Source: Planctomycetota bacterium (GTDB lineage Bacteria > Planctomycetota > UBA1135 > UBA2386). From it: 36,290 nucleotides of DNA. The stretch covers positions 1 through 36,290 of the forward strand of contig JAGQRA010000514.1 of NCBI GenBank assembly GCA_020425885.1. The letters run 5' to 3'. The translations under genes and the position numbers were made by a program. Below, piece after piece: positions 7,930 to 16,682 of the stretch (positions are counted from its first letter, which is position 1; the number at the start of each line of letters is the position of its first letter). The notes under the pieces were generated by a model. The model did not search any database. It saw only the letters and a program-made list of their open reading frames with translations, and was not told where the DNA came from.

Positions 7930-10900
7930 ATGGCCGATACGACGACTTCCTCGACCCTGCCGGACGAGCTCGAGGAGCAGCTCTACGCGCTGTGGTTCGA
8001 GGCCGAGGAACGCGATGCGGCGTTCGAGGCGTTGTGCGTCGACAATCCGCAGCACGAACGGACGCTGCGGGCGCGGTTCGAGGCCCTGGTCCGCAGCGAC
8101 GGGCTGCTCGGTCGCGTTCGCGGTCAGCTCGAGCTGCCCGTGCCGAGCGATCAGGTCGGTCCGTTCCAGGTGTTGCGGGTGCTCGGCGAAGGCGGCTTCG
8201 GCACCGTCTATCTCGCCGAGCAGTCGGTGCCGGTGCGACGGACGGTGGCGCTCAAGGTGTTGCATCCCCGCCGCGTCGATCCGCGCACGCTGCAGCGCTT
8301 CGAGGACGAGCGCCAGACCCTGGCGCGGTTGCAGCACGCCTCGATCGCGCACGTCTACGACGCCGGCACCACGCCCGAAGGTCTGCACTACTTCGCCATG
8401 GAGTACGTGGCGGGCAAGCCGATCACCGCCTTCTGTGCCGACCTCGGCGCCGACATCGACGGTCGACTGCGGTTGTTCCTACGCGTCTGTGCCGCCATCC
8501 ACCATGCCCATCAGCGCGGCGTCGTCCACCGCGACATCAAGCCGTCCAACGTGCTGGTCCGGGTCGAAGACGGGCAGCCGCTGCCGAAGGTCATCGACTT
8601 CGGCATCGCCAAGATGCTGGCCGAGATCCCGGAGAGTTCCGATCACACCCTGCAAGGTGCCCAGGTCGGGACGCCGGGCTACATGAGCCCCGAGCAGGCC
8701 GCCGGTGAGCCGGTGGACACCCGCACCGACGTCTACGCGCTCGGCGTGTTGCTGTGCGAACTGCTGACCGGAGAACCGCCGTTCGCGCGGGAGCGGTTGC
8801 GCGGCACGAGCTTCCCGGAGCTGGTGCGGATGCTCAAGCACGAGAGTCCGCGCCGCCCGAGTCAGATCGTGGCGGCGCGCCGCGGTCGGGACGGGGTGGA
8901 TGAACGGCTGCTCCGACGATTGCGCAGCGACCTCGATTGGGTCGTGCTCGAGGCCGTGGCGACGCGGCGCGAAGATCGATACACCTCGGTGGCGGCGTTC
9001 GCCGAGGACATCGATCGTCACCTTCGCGGCGAGCCGGTCGCGGCCAGGCGCAACGCGACGGCCTACGTGCTGGCCAAGTTCGCCCGCCGGCACCGCGTCG
9101 CGTTCGCGTTCGCGGCTTTGCTGACGGTGTCGGTGGCCGTCGTCATCGCAGGCCTGCTGTGGGGCATCGGCGAGGTGTCACAGGCCCGCGCGGTCGCCGA
9201 AGGGCAGCGCGATGCGGCCGAGGAGCAGGCCGTCGCGGCATCGGTCGCGGCGGCCCAGCTGGCGCTCGATTCGGGCGACGTCCAGGCGGCGATCGACTAC
9301 CTCGCCGCGGTTCCCGCCACACGGCGCGGCTGGGAGTGGCGTCACCTGGCGGCGCAGAGCGATCGCAGCCTGAGCAGCATCGACTGCGACGAGATCTACT
9401 CCGACGTCGTGTGGCTCGACGACGAACGGGTGCTGGCGTTGCCGATGTGGGATGTTGCGGCCGTGTGGAACACGCGGACCGGACAGCTCGAGCGACGCTT
9501 CGAACCGAACGACGGCGTCTACCGGCGTTGCGCCTTCGACGCGACCCGCGGCGAGATCGCGCTCGCCGCGTCCGACCTGTCGTTGTGGGACGCCGCCAGC
9601 GGCAGCTGTCGCCGCCGCTATCACCGGTTGCCCGAGGAGGCCTTCGGTACTGCCCTGTCCGCCGACGGGCAGTGGATCGTCGTCGTCGGCCGCGGACGTT
9701 GGCTCGACATCGTGGCCCGCGATGGTTCTACTCCGCATCGTCGGCTGCGCCTCGAAGAGGACGCCACCGCCGTGACGTTCGCCGCCGCCGACGAGCTCTG
9801 CCTCGGCATGCGCTCGGGTGAGGTGCTGCGGGTCGGACTCGCCGATGGCGCGGTGCGGGCTCGCATGCGTGGCCATACCGACAACGTTGACGCCGTGCTC
9901 GTCGATCAGAATGCCGGCCTCGTGTTCAGCGCCTCGATCGACACCACGGTCCGGGTCTGGGACCTGGCGACCGGGGCGCCGCGGGCCGAGCTGCCGTGTC
10001 AGGTGCGGATGCGGCGGTTGGCGTTGGCCGCGGATGGCGACCGGCTCTACGCCTGTGGCGGCTGGTCGGATCACCGCCTGCTGGTGTGGGAAACGACCAC
10101 GTTCAGGGTCGTCGGCGGCTATCACGGCCATCGCAGCGGCGTCAACAGCGTTGCGTTGAGTCCCGATGGCACCCGCCTGGCGACCGTCTCCCGTGATGCG
10201 TCGTTGCGGCTGTGGTCGGCCCGGCCGCCGGCGAAGATGCAGCGTCTCGAGGCTGGCAGCGATGCTCGAGAGCTGGCGGTCGACCACGACGGGACGCGCT
10301 TCGCGAGCGCGTCGTACGATGGGCGGGTTTCGGTCTGGGACGCGGCGAGTCTCGAACCCGTGCTGCGGATCGACGACGACGAGAGCTGGTCGGCCTGCGC
10401 GCTCGGGCGCGACACGGTCTACACGGTCGGCAACCGCGTGCGCGCGTTGCGCCTCGGTGATGCGGCCGAACTCGCGATCGGCGAGACCCACGGTCGCCGG
10501 GTCGACAGCCTGGCCATCGACGCCGACGAGCGTTGGCTGGTCGGCGGTCACGGCGGCCATCTGTTGATCTGGACGTTGCCCGGATTGGTGCTCGAGCACG
10601 ATCTCGAGTTGCCGGTCGGCGCCGCCACGCTCCAGTTCGACCCCGAGGCCGGGGCGTTCGCGGTCGCGTGCGGCGATGGTTGCGTGCGCTGGGTCGAACC
10701 CGCGCGCGGCGAGGTGCTGCGGCAGATGCCGGTGCCCGGCGCCGACGCCGGGCCGGACAGCGCGTTGGTCCGCGCGCTCGCCATCGACCATGGCCTGCTG
10801 GTCACGGGCGTCGAGCGCACGCTCGCGATCGCCGCTGACAACGGCACCCGGCGGATCACCGCCGACGCGATCTGCGCCGCGGTCTCGCCTGACGGGCGGC

Positions 10901-11112
10901 GCGTCGTGACGGGCGGATCGGATCAGAAGGTGCGGCTCTGGGATCCGGCGACCGGCCGTCAGCTGCTCGTCTTCTACGGCCTCGTCTACGGCGTCGCGCG
11001 CGTCCACTTCGTCGATGGCGGACGGCGCATCATCGCCCTCGTGCACCGCTGGGAAGCGCCGACCTACGTGCACGTCTGGGAGGCGCCCGACGCCGTGCCG
11101 CGGTTGCGTTGA
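7930..11112 (+). CDS. Transmembrane Ser/Thr protein kinase with WD40 repeats
   Basis: The 1060-residue protein starts at the ATG at 7930 (MADTTTSSTL). The kinase domain begins near residue 76 with the glycine loop GEGGFGTVYLAE and the VALKVL lysine, has HRDIKPSNVL (His200), DFGIAK (Asp223) and GTPGYMSPEQA, and is a Hanks-type kinase with all key residues. A single membrane span lies near residues 393-418, followed by a short coiled region and then WD40-type beta-propeller repeats from about residue 490 to the end (for example VRVWDLATG, VRLWDPATG, LRLWSARPP). The kinase is thus cytoplasmic, and the propeller would lie outside the membrane. This is the common planctomycete PknB-WD40 architecture. 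It is divergent from the ECF sigma gene and 15 bp upstream of the next gene, with which it probably forms an operon. Confidence 0.9.
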   Translation: MADTTTSSTLPDELEEQLYALWFEAEERDAAFEALCVDNPQHERTLRARFEALVRSDGLLGRVRGQLELPVPSDQVGPFQVLRVLGEGGFGTVYLAEQSVPVRRTVALKVLHPRRVDPRTLQRFEDERQTLARLQHASIAHVYDAGTTPEGLHYFAMEYVAGKPITAFCADLGADIDGRLRLFLRVCAAIHHAHQRGVVHRDIKPSNVLVRVEDGQPLPKVIDFGIAKMLAEIPESSDHTLQGAQVGTPGYMSPEQAAGEPVDTRTDVYALGVLLCELLTGEPPFARERLRGTSFPELVRMLKHESPRRPSQIVAARRGRDGVDERLLRRLRSDLDWVVLEAVATRREDRYTSVAAFAEDIDRHLRGEPVAARRNATAYVLAKFARRHRVAFAFAALLTVSVAVVIAGLLWGIGEVSQARAVAEGQRDAAEEQAVAASVAAAQLALDSGDVQAAIDYLAAVPATRRGWEWRHLAAQSDRSLSSIDCDEIYSDVVWLDDERVLALPMWDVAAVWNTRTGQLERRFEPNDGVYRRCAFDATRGEIALAASDLSLWDAASGSCRRRYHRLPEEAFGTALSADGQWIVVVGRGRWLDIVARDGSTPHRRLRLEEDATAVTFAAADELCLGMRSGEVLRVGLADGAVRARMRGHTDNVDAVLVDQNAGLVFSASIDTTVRVWDLATGAPRAELPCQVRMRRLALAADGDRLYACGGWSDHRLLVWETTTFRVVGGYHGHRSGVNSVALSPDGTRLATVSRDASLRLWSARPPAKMQRLEAGSDARELAVDHDGTRFASASYDGRVSVWDAASLEPVLRIDDDESWSACALGRDTVYTVGNRVRALRLGDAAELAIGETHGRRVDSLAIDADERWLVGGHGGHLLIWTLPGLVLEHDLELPVGAATLQFDPEAGAFAVACGDGCVRWVEPARGEVLRQMPVPGADAGPDSALVRALAIDHGLLVTGVERTLAIAADNGTRRITADAICAAVSPDGRRVVTGGSDQKVRLWDPATGRQLLVFYGLVYGVARVHFVDGGRRIIALVHRWEAPTYVHVWEAPDAVPRLR

Positions 11113-11127
11113 TACGATCACGTCGGC

Positions 11128-12585
11128 ATGAACCTCAGGATCCTGTCGGGCTGTCTGCTGGTCGTCGTGGCCTGTCCCCTCTCGGCACAGGAACGGTTGC
11201 CGGTGCCGGATGCGACGGCGCTGGCCGCGGCCCAGGAGGCCTTCCTCGAGATCCTGGCGCGAGCCGGTGCCGCATCGAGCCACGAACTGCTCGACCTCGC
11301 GCACGATCCGAAGTCGGCGCCCGTCGTGCGCTGGCTGTTGTGCCAGCACGGCGAACGCGTCGCGCGGGTCGCCCTGGATCTCGAAGCCGGACTCCGTGCT
11401 GCCGACGAGTCCGCCGCGATCTTCGCCATCGACGGCACGACCGCGCGCGCCGATTGCCTGCGGCGCTTCGCCGCGACGACCGGAATGTCGGTGCAGGCGC
11501 TCGTCGGGGCCTGGCTCGGCGAAGCCGAGCGCGCGCTCGACGGCGGCACCGATCCTGCCGCGAGTCTCGCGAGTGCGCTCGCGCTTGCGGCGGCCGATTC
11601 GCCGCCGGGACTCGCCGCCCTCGCGCATCGTGAGGCGGCGGCCATCGTCAGCGCTCGTGACGCGAGGAACGCGAGCGCCGCCGCACCCGACGACTTCGCG
11701 CTGCGCGGACGCGCTCTCGCCTTCCACTGTTGCCGTCGGGATCAGGGTCTGGTCGACCTCGAGCGCGGCGGTGCCCGCCTCGGACGCGTCGCCGCCGCCA
11801 AGATCGGCCGCGGCGCGGACGACCCCCTCGCGCCGGTGCGGGCGGCCGAGCACTGGCTCAGCCTCAGTCGCAGCGAGACCGACCGGGCGGTGCAACGCAA
11901 TCTGCAGCGGCGGGCCTTGGCGCTGCTCGATGCCGTGGCCCTTGCGTGCTGGCCCCGAACCGATGCTGACACGCCGCCGGCATTGGCCGGCCCCGAAGGT
12001 GGCCGCGCCTTGGCGCTGCAGGCGAGGGTCACCGACGATCTGCGCGCGTTCGCCACGCCGGGAGTCGATGCCGTCCGCTTCAGCGGTGCGGCCGATCTCG
12101 AACGACTCGTCGTGACGAACGGCGAATGGAAGATCGAGGACGGCCTGCTGCTCGGTCGCAGCACCGGGGCGGCCACGCGCGCGACGTTACCGTTCGCGTT
12201 CCGGACGATAGATTGCGTGACCATCCGGGCCGGCATCCGCAGTCCGGACGGACTCAACCTGCGGGTCGCGGTCGGCGACGTCAATCTGTTGCTCAACTGG
12301 GAAGTCGCCGACGAGAACCACTGCTACTTCGGCGATGCCTGCGTACGGGTCGGGCCGCGCTGCCTCGTGGCCGGCACCGAGCACACGATCCGATTGCGAC
12401 AGATCGGCGATCGTCGCGTCGTGTTGATCGACGACAAGGTCATGGCCGTAGGCGAGGGCAAGCTCGGCGGCCCGATCACGGTCTACCCGGCGCTGGGCAG
12501 CGAGATCTTCGTGCGGTCGATCGACGTCGTCGGCGACGTGGCCTGGCCGGCCGTGGTCGAAGGTCCGACCGGCACGACGCGGTGA
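11128..12585 (+). CDS. Secreted protein of unknown function with a lectin/LamG-like C-terminal part
   Basis: The 485-residue protein has a signal peptide (MNLRILSGCLLVVVACPLSAQ). The middle (about 25-300) is rich in Ala and helical, with no recognised family. The C-terminal 170 residues (EWKIEDGLLLGRSTG, LLLNWEVADENHCYFGD, HTIRLRQIGDRRVVLIDDK) have the pattern of a concanavalin/LamG or 3-keto-disaccharide-hydrolase-like (DUF1080) beta-sandwich, inferred from the alternating pattern and the WKxEDG start. The gene follows the kinase after 15 bp, so the two are probably co-transcribed; a functional link to kinase signalling is only inferred. Its last 78 or so bases are copied at 13,991-14,068 on the far side of the ATPase gene. 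Confidence 0.7.
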   Translation: MNLRILSGCLLVVVACPLSAQERLPVPDATALAAAQEAFLEILARAGAASSHELLDLAHDPKSAPVVRWLLCQHGERVARVALDLEAGLRAADESAAIFAIDGTTARADCLRRFAATTGMSVQALVGAWLGEAERALDGGTDPAASLASALALAAADSPPGLAALAHREAAAIVSARDARNASAAAPDDFALRGRALAFHCCRRDQGLVDLERGGARLGRVAAAKIGRGADDPLAPVRAAEHWLSLSRSETDRAVQRNLQRRALALLDAVALACWPRTDADTPPALAGPEGGRALALQARVTDDLRAFATPGVDAVRFSGAADLERLVVTNGEWKIEDGLLLGRSTGAATRATLPFAFRTIDCVTIRAGIRSPDGLNLRVAVGDVNLLLNWEVADENHCYFGDACVRVGPRCLVAGTEHTIRLRQIGDRRVVLIDDKVMAVGEGKLGGPITVYPALGSEIFVRSIDVVGDVAWPAVVEGPTGTTR

Positions 12586-12626
12586 TCGATTCAGTTGCCG
12601 ACCGTCGCGTGCAGCCGATTCGAGAA
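12508..12626. repeat. 119-bp direct repeat, left copy
   Basis: This copy runs from the last codons of the secreted-protein gene ending at 12585 into 41 further bases that duplicate the 3' end of the gene starting at 16323, including its stop (minus-strand FSNRLHATVGN). It matches 13991-14109 at 113 of 119 positions. The six differences all lie in the first 75 bases; the last 44 are identical. The two copies bracket the AAA ATPase gene. Confidence 0.85.
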
Positions 12627-12646
12627 ACACGCGCGACGTCCCCCGG

Positions 12647-13885
12647 TCACAGACAGGACCACGGGATCGCCGTGATGCGGTCGTCCAGCTGCATCGGTCG
12701 CGGGCACCGACAGACGACGACACCACGCCTGGCCGTGCCGCGATTCTCGTCGAGGAACCGCCGCAGGTGTCGGCAGTCGGCCGACGTCGGGCGCTCCGTC
12801 CACTTCACCTCGATCGGCGTCACTCCGCCAGCCTCGGCGACGATGAAGTCGATCTCGGCGCCGTCCTTCGTCCGCATGTAGTGCAGCGTTCCGCGACCGC
12901 GATACCGAAGCCGCTTCCAGATCTCGATGCCGACCCACTGCTCGAAGATCGGACCCGGGGCAGCTTGCACGGTCGTGCGCGACACGGGCACGTTCGCGGC
13001 GCCGTGTCGGACCCCGACGTCGAATACGAAGAATCGCGGCGTCGACAACACGGACTTGCGCGCGCTGCCCGACCAGGACGGCACGAAGAAGCCGACGAAC
13101 ATGTCCTCCAGCAGCTGGTAGTACGACTTGACCGTCGGCTGTGAGACGCCGGACTCCCGGGAGATCGCCGCGTAGTTCACGATCTGCCCCGATTCGCGCG
13201 CCGCCAGGTGCAGGAAACGCAGGAACGCGGCCCAGTCCTTCACGAGCGCTTCGCGACGGATCTCCTCCTCGAGATGGGCGATCGCGTAGCTGCGCAGCAG
13301 CGACCCGCGGTCGCGCTCGGGCGCGGCGGCGATGCCCGGCAATTCGCCGAACGCGAGCCTCGTCTCGAGGTCCGCGGCCGGGAACAGCTCGGAGGGCGCG
13401 CTGCGCCAGCGCAGCCGTGCGATCGCGTGCTCGGCGGTGACCGGTGCGGGCGCTGCCGGGCGCTCGACGGTCGTCAACGGGAACAGACGATGGAGGATGC
13501 TCCGACCAGGCAGCAGGTTCGTGCCCGACTTGCGCAGCTTCCGCGACGAGCTGCCGCAGAGCACGAATCGCCAACGGCGTCGGTCGTGGTCGTACAGGTG
13601 CTGCACTGCGTCGAAGATCGCCGGGACGTTCTGCGCCTCGTCGACGAAGACCGTGGTGGCGCCGCGGCGCTTCGACATCGCCCGACATTCGGACGTGAAC
13701 GCGCTCGTGTCACCGAGATACCGCGAACGGACACCGGGCTCCGAGAGATCGATCGCCACCGTCTCCCTGGGTAGGACCGCACGGAGCAACGTCGACTTGC
13801 CGGTCTGGCGCGCACCGAAGAGGATGTGCACGTAGGGGCGGCGGAGCCGGGAACGGAGCGATTCCTGGTTCCATCGGGCAAACAC
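12647..13885 (-). CDS. AAA ATPase with DUF4143-type C-terminal domain
   Basis: The 412-residue protein starts at a GTG at 13885 (MFARWNQESL); no in-frame ATG fits the family start. Walker A is GARQTGKST, Walker B is TTVFVDEAQ, and sensor 1 is FVLCGSSSRKL, all in the first 130 residues. The remainder fits the DUF4143 winged/nuclease-like C-terminal half of this widespread ATPase family (SGVSQPTVKSYYQLLED, then EIDFIVAEAGGVTPIEVKW, which resembles a PD-(D/E)xK core). Members are often found in scattered, apparently mobile positions; their function is not established. The flanking 119-bp repeats and the AT-richer leader support acquisition by insertion between two convergent resident genes. Confidence 0.88.
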   Translation of the reverse strand: MFARWNQESLRSRLRRPYVHILFGARQTGKSTLLRAVLPRETVAIDLSEPGVRSRYLGDTSAFTSECRAMSKRRGATTVFVDEAQNVPAIFDAVQHLYDHDRRRWRFVLCGSSSRKLRKSGTNLLPGRSILHRLFPLTTVERPAAPAPVTAEHAIARLRWRSAPSELFPAADLETRLAFGELPGIAAAPERDRGSLLRSYAIAHLEEEIRREALVKDWAAFLRFLHLAARESGQIVNYAAISRESGVSQPTVKSYYQLLEDMFVGFFVPSWSGSARKSVLSTPRFFVFDVGVRHGAANVPVSRTTVQAAPGPIFEQWVGIEIWKRLRYRGRGTLHYMRTKDGAEIDFIVAEAGGVTPIEVKWTERPTSADCRHLRRFLDENRGTARRGVVVCRCPRPMQLDDRITAIPWSCL

Positions 13886-13990
13886 CCCGGGATCCTAGCA
13901 AGCGAGAAATATAAAGCCTACTTTAGATTCCTCGTCCTTTCCCAAAGTGCTCTTCGAGATTCCTCGCGTGCCATCACGCTCCTCCGCCCC
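13886..13990 (-). promoter_or_regulatory. AT-rich leader of the ATPase gene
   Basis: This 105-bp stretch lies between the ATPase start and the right 119-bp repeat. It is markedly richer in A/T than its surroundings (for example GAGAAATATAAAGCC near 13908-13922), and on the minus strand includes TATATTTC, a possible -10 region. It likely holds the ATPase promoter. The composition change supports foreign origin. Confidence 0.4.
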
Positions 13991-14109
13991 TTCGTGCGTT
14001 CGATCGACCTCGTCGGCGACGTGGCCTGGCCGGTCGTGGTCGAAGGGCCGACCGACACGACGCGTTGATCGATTCAGTTGCCGACCGTCGCGTGCAGCCG
14101 ATTCGAGAA
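13991..14109. repeat. 119-bp direct repeat, right copy
   Basis: This is the partner of 12508-12626 (113/119). Here the first 78 bases are a stray piece of the end of the secreted-protein gene (encoding FVRSIDLVGDVAWPVVVEG and a stop), while the rest is the functional 3' end of the minus-strand gene 14074-16323. Confidence 0.85.
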
Positions 14110-16323
14110 CGAGGCCTGCGCGCTCGGCGGGATCAGCGCGCACGGGGTGGCGCCGCTCAGGAACGCGGCCCACTGCGTGTAGAGATCCAGGCCGAGGAAG
14201 TAGGCGTCGTTCGGCACCGCCAGCGGGTACGAACCCGCACCGCCGCTGCCGAGGACGAACGCGTAGTCGTTCTGGGCGTTGTAGGTGCAGCCGCCGCAGC
14301 CCTGGGTCACGTTGGCGAGCTGGATGCTGGCGAACAGCAGGTCGGAGCCGGCACCCGTGACCCGGAGTCGAAGGTCAGCATTGCCGACCGCCACCGGGCC
14401 ATTGAAGGTGTTGTTGCCGCCGTTGCCGCAGGCGCCGCCGAGGTTGTAGACCGGGCCGCCGACGCCGATCGCCTCGTAGCGTCGGGCGAGGATGCTGCCC
14501 GTGTACGGACCGAAGAACGGCGCGCTAGTCCGGCCGAAGACGATCAGGGCGTCGTCCTCGCCGCCGACCGCGCTGCTCGAACGCCGGCTGGCGATCGCCG
14601 GCGAGTTGCAGAGGACCTCGTAGCCGGAGGGCACCGAGATCGTCTGCGGCGAGCCGGCGTAGCGCAGCGTCGTCGGTGCGAAGCAACGGGCGTGGATCTC
14701 GGTTTGGTAGTAGGGCGCGCCCGGGATCTCGTTGACCCAGCTGATCACGTACTTGGTCTCGAGGTTGCCGACGGCGGGTTGGTCCTGATGGATGTTGAAG
14801 CCCGTCGCGACGGCGACCGGGGACGTCACGTTCTGCACGCGGGTCGTGTTCCAGTGCAGGCGGCGGCAGTAGACGTCGCTCTTGCCCGTGCTGCCGGGCT
14901 CTTCCTGCGAGTAGGCGATGACGTAGTCCCAGCCGTCGCCATCGACCGCGGGGTTGTGGTTGTCGACGGTCGTCGTGGTGACGGGAAGGGTCGGCCCGAG
15001 CATGTTGGTGTTGCGGTCGACGATGGCGGCCTCGATGTCCCAGTCGGCGATCAGTCGCTCCCACGCCACGAGCCAACGGCCGTCGTTGCCGCCGCACTGG
15101 CTGATGCAGGGGTTGCGTTGCGGGTAGCCGGTGCTGACGGTCAGCGTCGGACTCTGGAACAGGTTCGAGGTGCGGATCGTGCGCGCCTTGATGTCCTGGC
15201 TGCCCTCCTGCCAGACGACCATCAGCTTGTCACTCGACGTCGTCGCCTCGCCGCCGACGTCGGGGTACATCGCATCGGCGGACGTCAGGGTGACGTTGAC
15301 GCCGGACGACAGCGCACCGGTGCTGCCGTCGATGACGCGGGCGCGGATGGCCCACGGGCCCGACGATGTCATGTGACGTTGCCAGGCGCAGAGGAACATG
15401 TCGCCCTGGTTGCCGTTGGCGACGGCGGGTCTCGAATCGGCGAAGGTCGACGTCGTCACGAACACGGTGCTGCCGACCAGCGCGCCGCCGAGGCTGAACA
15501 TCTGGCCGTAGATGTCACTGTCGCCGGACGAGAACGCGACCTCCCAGACGACGAAGTAGCGATCGAGCGACTCGTCGAAGGCGACGTCGGGGAAGAAGCC
15601 TTCGGTCGAGTGGACCAGGAAGGCCGTGCCGACCATCGGGTCGAGCGCCATCGGGTAGCTGGCGGTTTCGACGAACGCGGCGGGCAGCGAGAACTCGACG
15701 ACCTCACCGTCGAACGACAAGCCGCCGGCGACGCGCGCGCCACCGACATCGATGCCGATGACGGCGCCGATCGAGACGCCGCCGATGCCCTCGGCGGTGA
15801 AGGTGAGGCCGGTGTCCTGGCGGCCGCGTTGCTCGGTCGCGAGCTCGGTGACGATGCGGCCGCGGACGACGAGGTCGCCGCTGCCGTCGGGTCGGTGCGC
15901 GAACTCGAAGGCCTGCTCGATGCCGTCGGGGCGGACCTGCCAGGTCTCGACGATCTGCGGACCGCGCGGGTAGCGGACGAGGGTGCTCTCGTGGGTCGGT
16001 GCGGCGGCCGTTGTGGCGGCGGCGTCGAAGAGCGTGACCGCGCCGCGCCGGATCGAGAGCAGTTCGAACTGCAACGGGAAGTTCCGTGATGCCTCGCGCC
16101 CGAGCGCAGGCGTGTAGCGGACCCCGCGTTCATCGAATGCGGCCTTGTAGGTTGCGCCGGCGCCACACAGCACGCCGTCGATCACCTCGAGGCCGCACGA
16201 ACGCCCGATGACATCGAGCTGGTCGCCGGACGTGGGGGCCGTCGCGTCCTGGGCGGCGAGGGGCAGGAGGAAGGCCGCGGCGGCGGCCAGGGCGGGGAGA
16301 GAGCGGGTGATCGGGTGCGACAT
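14074..16323 (-). CDS. Large secreted repeat protein with Planctomycete C-terminal domain
   Basis: The 749-residue protein is read from the ATG at 16323, giving MSHPITRSLPALAAAAAFLL and a signal peptide ending near PLAAQ; an upstream ATG at 16347 would add eight residues. The central 400 residues contain repeated stretches such as YFVVWEVAFSSGDSDIYGQ, MFLCAWQRHMTSSG and LMVVWQEGSQDIKAR, spaced like blades of a beta-propeller (FG-GAP-like); I cannot name the family. The last 125 residues are the shared Cys-containing domain (GGACGNGG, then QGCGGCTYN). It is presumably exported to the envelope or outside. Its 3' end is duplicated at 12586-12626 beyond the inserted ATPase gene. It is divergent from the second Kelch-like gene. 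Confidence 0.75.
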   Translation of the reverse strand: MSHPITRSLPALAAAAAFLLPLAAQDATAPTSGDQLDVIGRSCGLEVIDGVLCGAGATYKAAFDERGVRYTPALGREASRNFPLQFELLSIRRGAVTLFDAAATTAAAPTHESTLVRYPRGPQIVETWQVRPDGIEQAFEFAHRPDGSGDLVVRGRIVTELATEQRGRQDTGLTFTAEGIGGVSIGAVIGIDVGGARVAGGLSFDGEVVEFSLPAAFVETASYPMALDPMVGTAFLVHSTEGFFPDVAFDESLDRYFVVWEVAFSSGDSDIYGQMFSLGGALVGSTVFVTTSTFADSRPAVANGNQGDMFLCAWQRHMTSSGPWAIRARVIDGSTGALSSGVNVTLTSADAMYPDVGGEATTSSDKLMVVWQEGSQDIKARTIRTSNLFQSPTLTVSTGYPQRNPCISQCGGNDGRWLVAWERLIADWDIEAAIVDRNTNMLGPTLPVTTTTVDNHNPAVDGDGWDYVIAYSQEEPGSTGKSDVYCRRLHWNTTRVQNVTSPVAVATGFNIHQDQPAVGNLETKYVISWVNEIPGAPYYQTEIHARCFAPTTLRYAGSPQTISVPSGYEVLCNSPAIASRRSSSAVGGEDDALIVFGRTSAPFFGPYTGSILARRYEAIGVGGPVYNLGGACGNGGNNTFNGPVAVGNADLRLRVTGAGSDLLFASIQLANVTQGCGGCTYNAQNDYAFVLGSGGAGSYPLAVPNDAYFLGLDLYTQWAAFLSGATPCALIPPSAQASFSNRLHATVGN

Positions 16324-16682
16324 GGTCGTTCTCGAGAGCAATGACATCGCGATGGCGATGTGGCAGTCGATCTGCGAGAAAACCGTGGCCGGCGAGCGCC
16401 GGGGAGTGCGGGACGCCGTCCGCATCGCGTTTGCCCGACGGCCACCATTCCGGTGCGAACACGTCCGCGCGCCGTCGTCTTCGGCTCCACGCCCAGGGAT
16501 TCGGCACAGGAAGGACGCGCGGCAATGGGCAGCTTGCTTGGCCGAGAGGGGTTTGAGTCGAGTGCGGCGGATTCTTGAGAATCCACCAAGGGATGGATGG
16601 CTGTTTCTCGCCTCACCGAGCATGAGGCATGGGTTCCGCTCGACGGAGACCTGAAACCAACGACCGATTCGGAAAGCCCACG
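16324..16682. other. Divergent intergenic region with an inverted repeat
   Basis: No gene is seen in these 359 bp between divergent secreted-protein genes. It contains GGATTCT-TG-AGAATCC at 16569-16584, a 7-bp perfect inverted repeat with a 2-bp spacer, about 100 bp before the Kelch-like start at 16683. This is a plausible operator or promoter element; both promoters should lie here. Small overlapping frames in the region show no protein-like pattern. Confidence 0.4.

Noticed and set aside
6021..8708. Long plus-strand frame of 895 codons over the protease and sigma genes
   Set aside because: It is antisense to or out of frame with three well-supported genes, has no motif and is rich in Arg, Val and Ala. 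It is a shadow.
9178..11895. Long minus-strand frame of 905 codons over the kinase WD40 part
   Set aside because: The composition (Arg, Gly, Asp, His) and lack of any domain mark it as the antisense shadow of the kinase gene.
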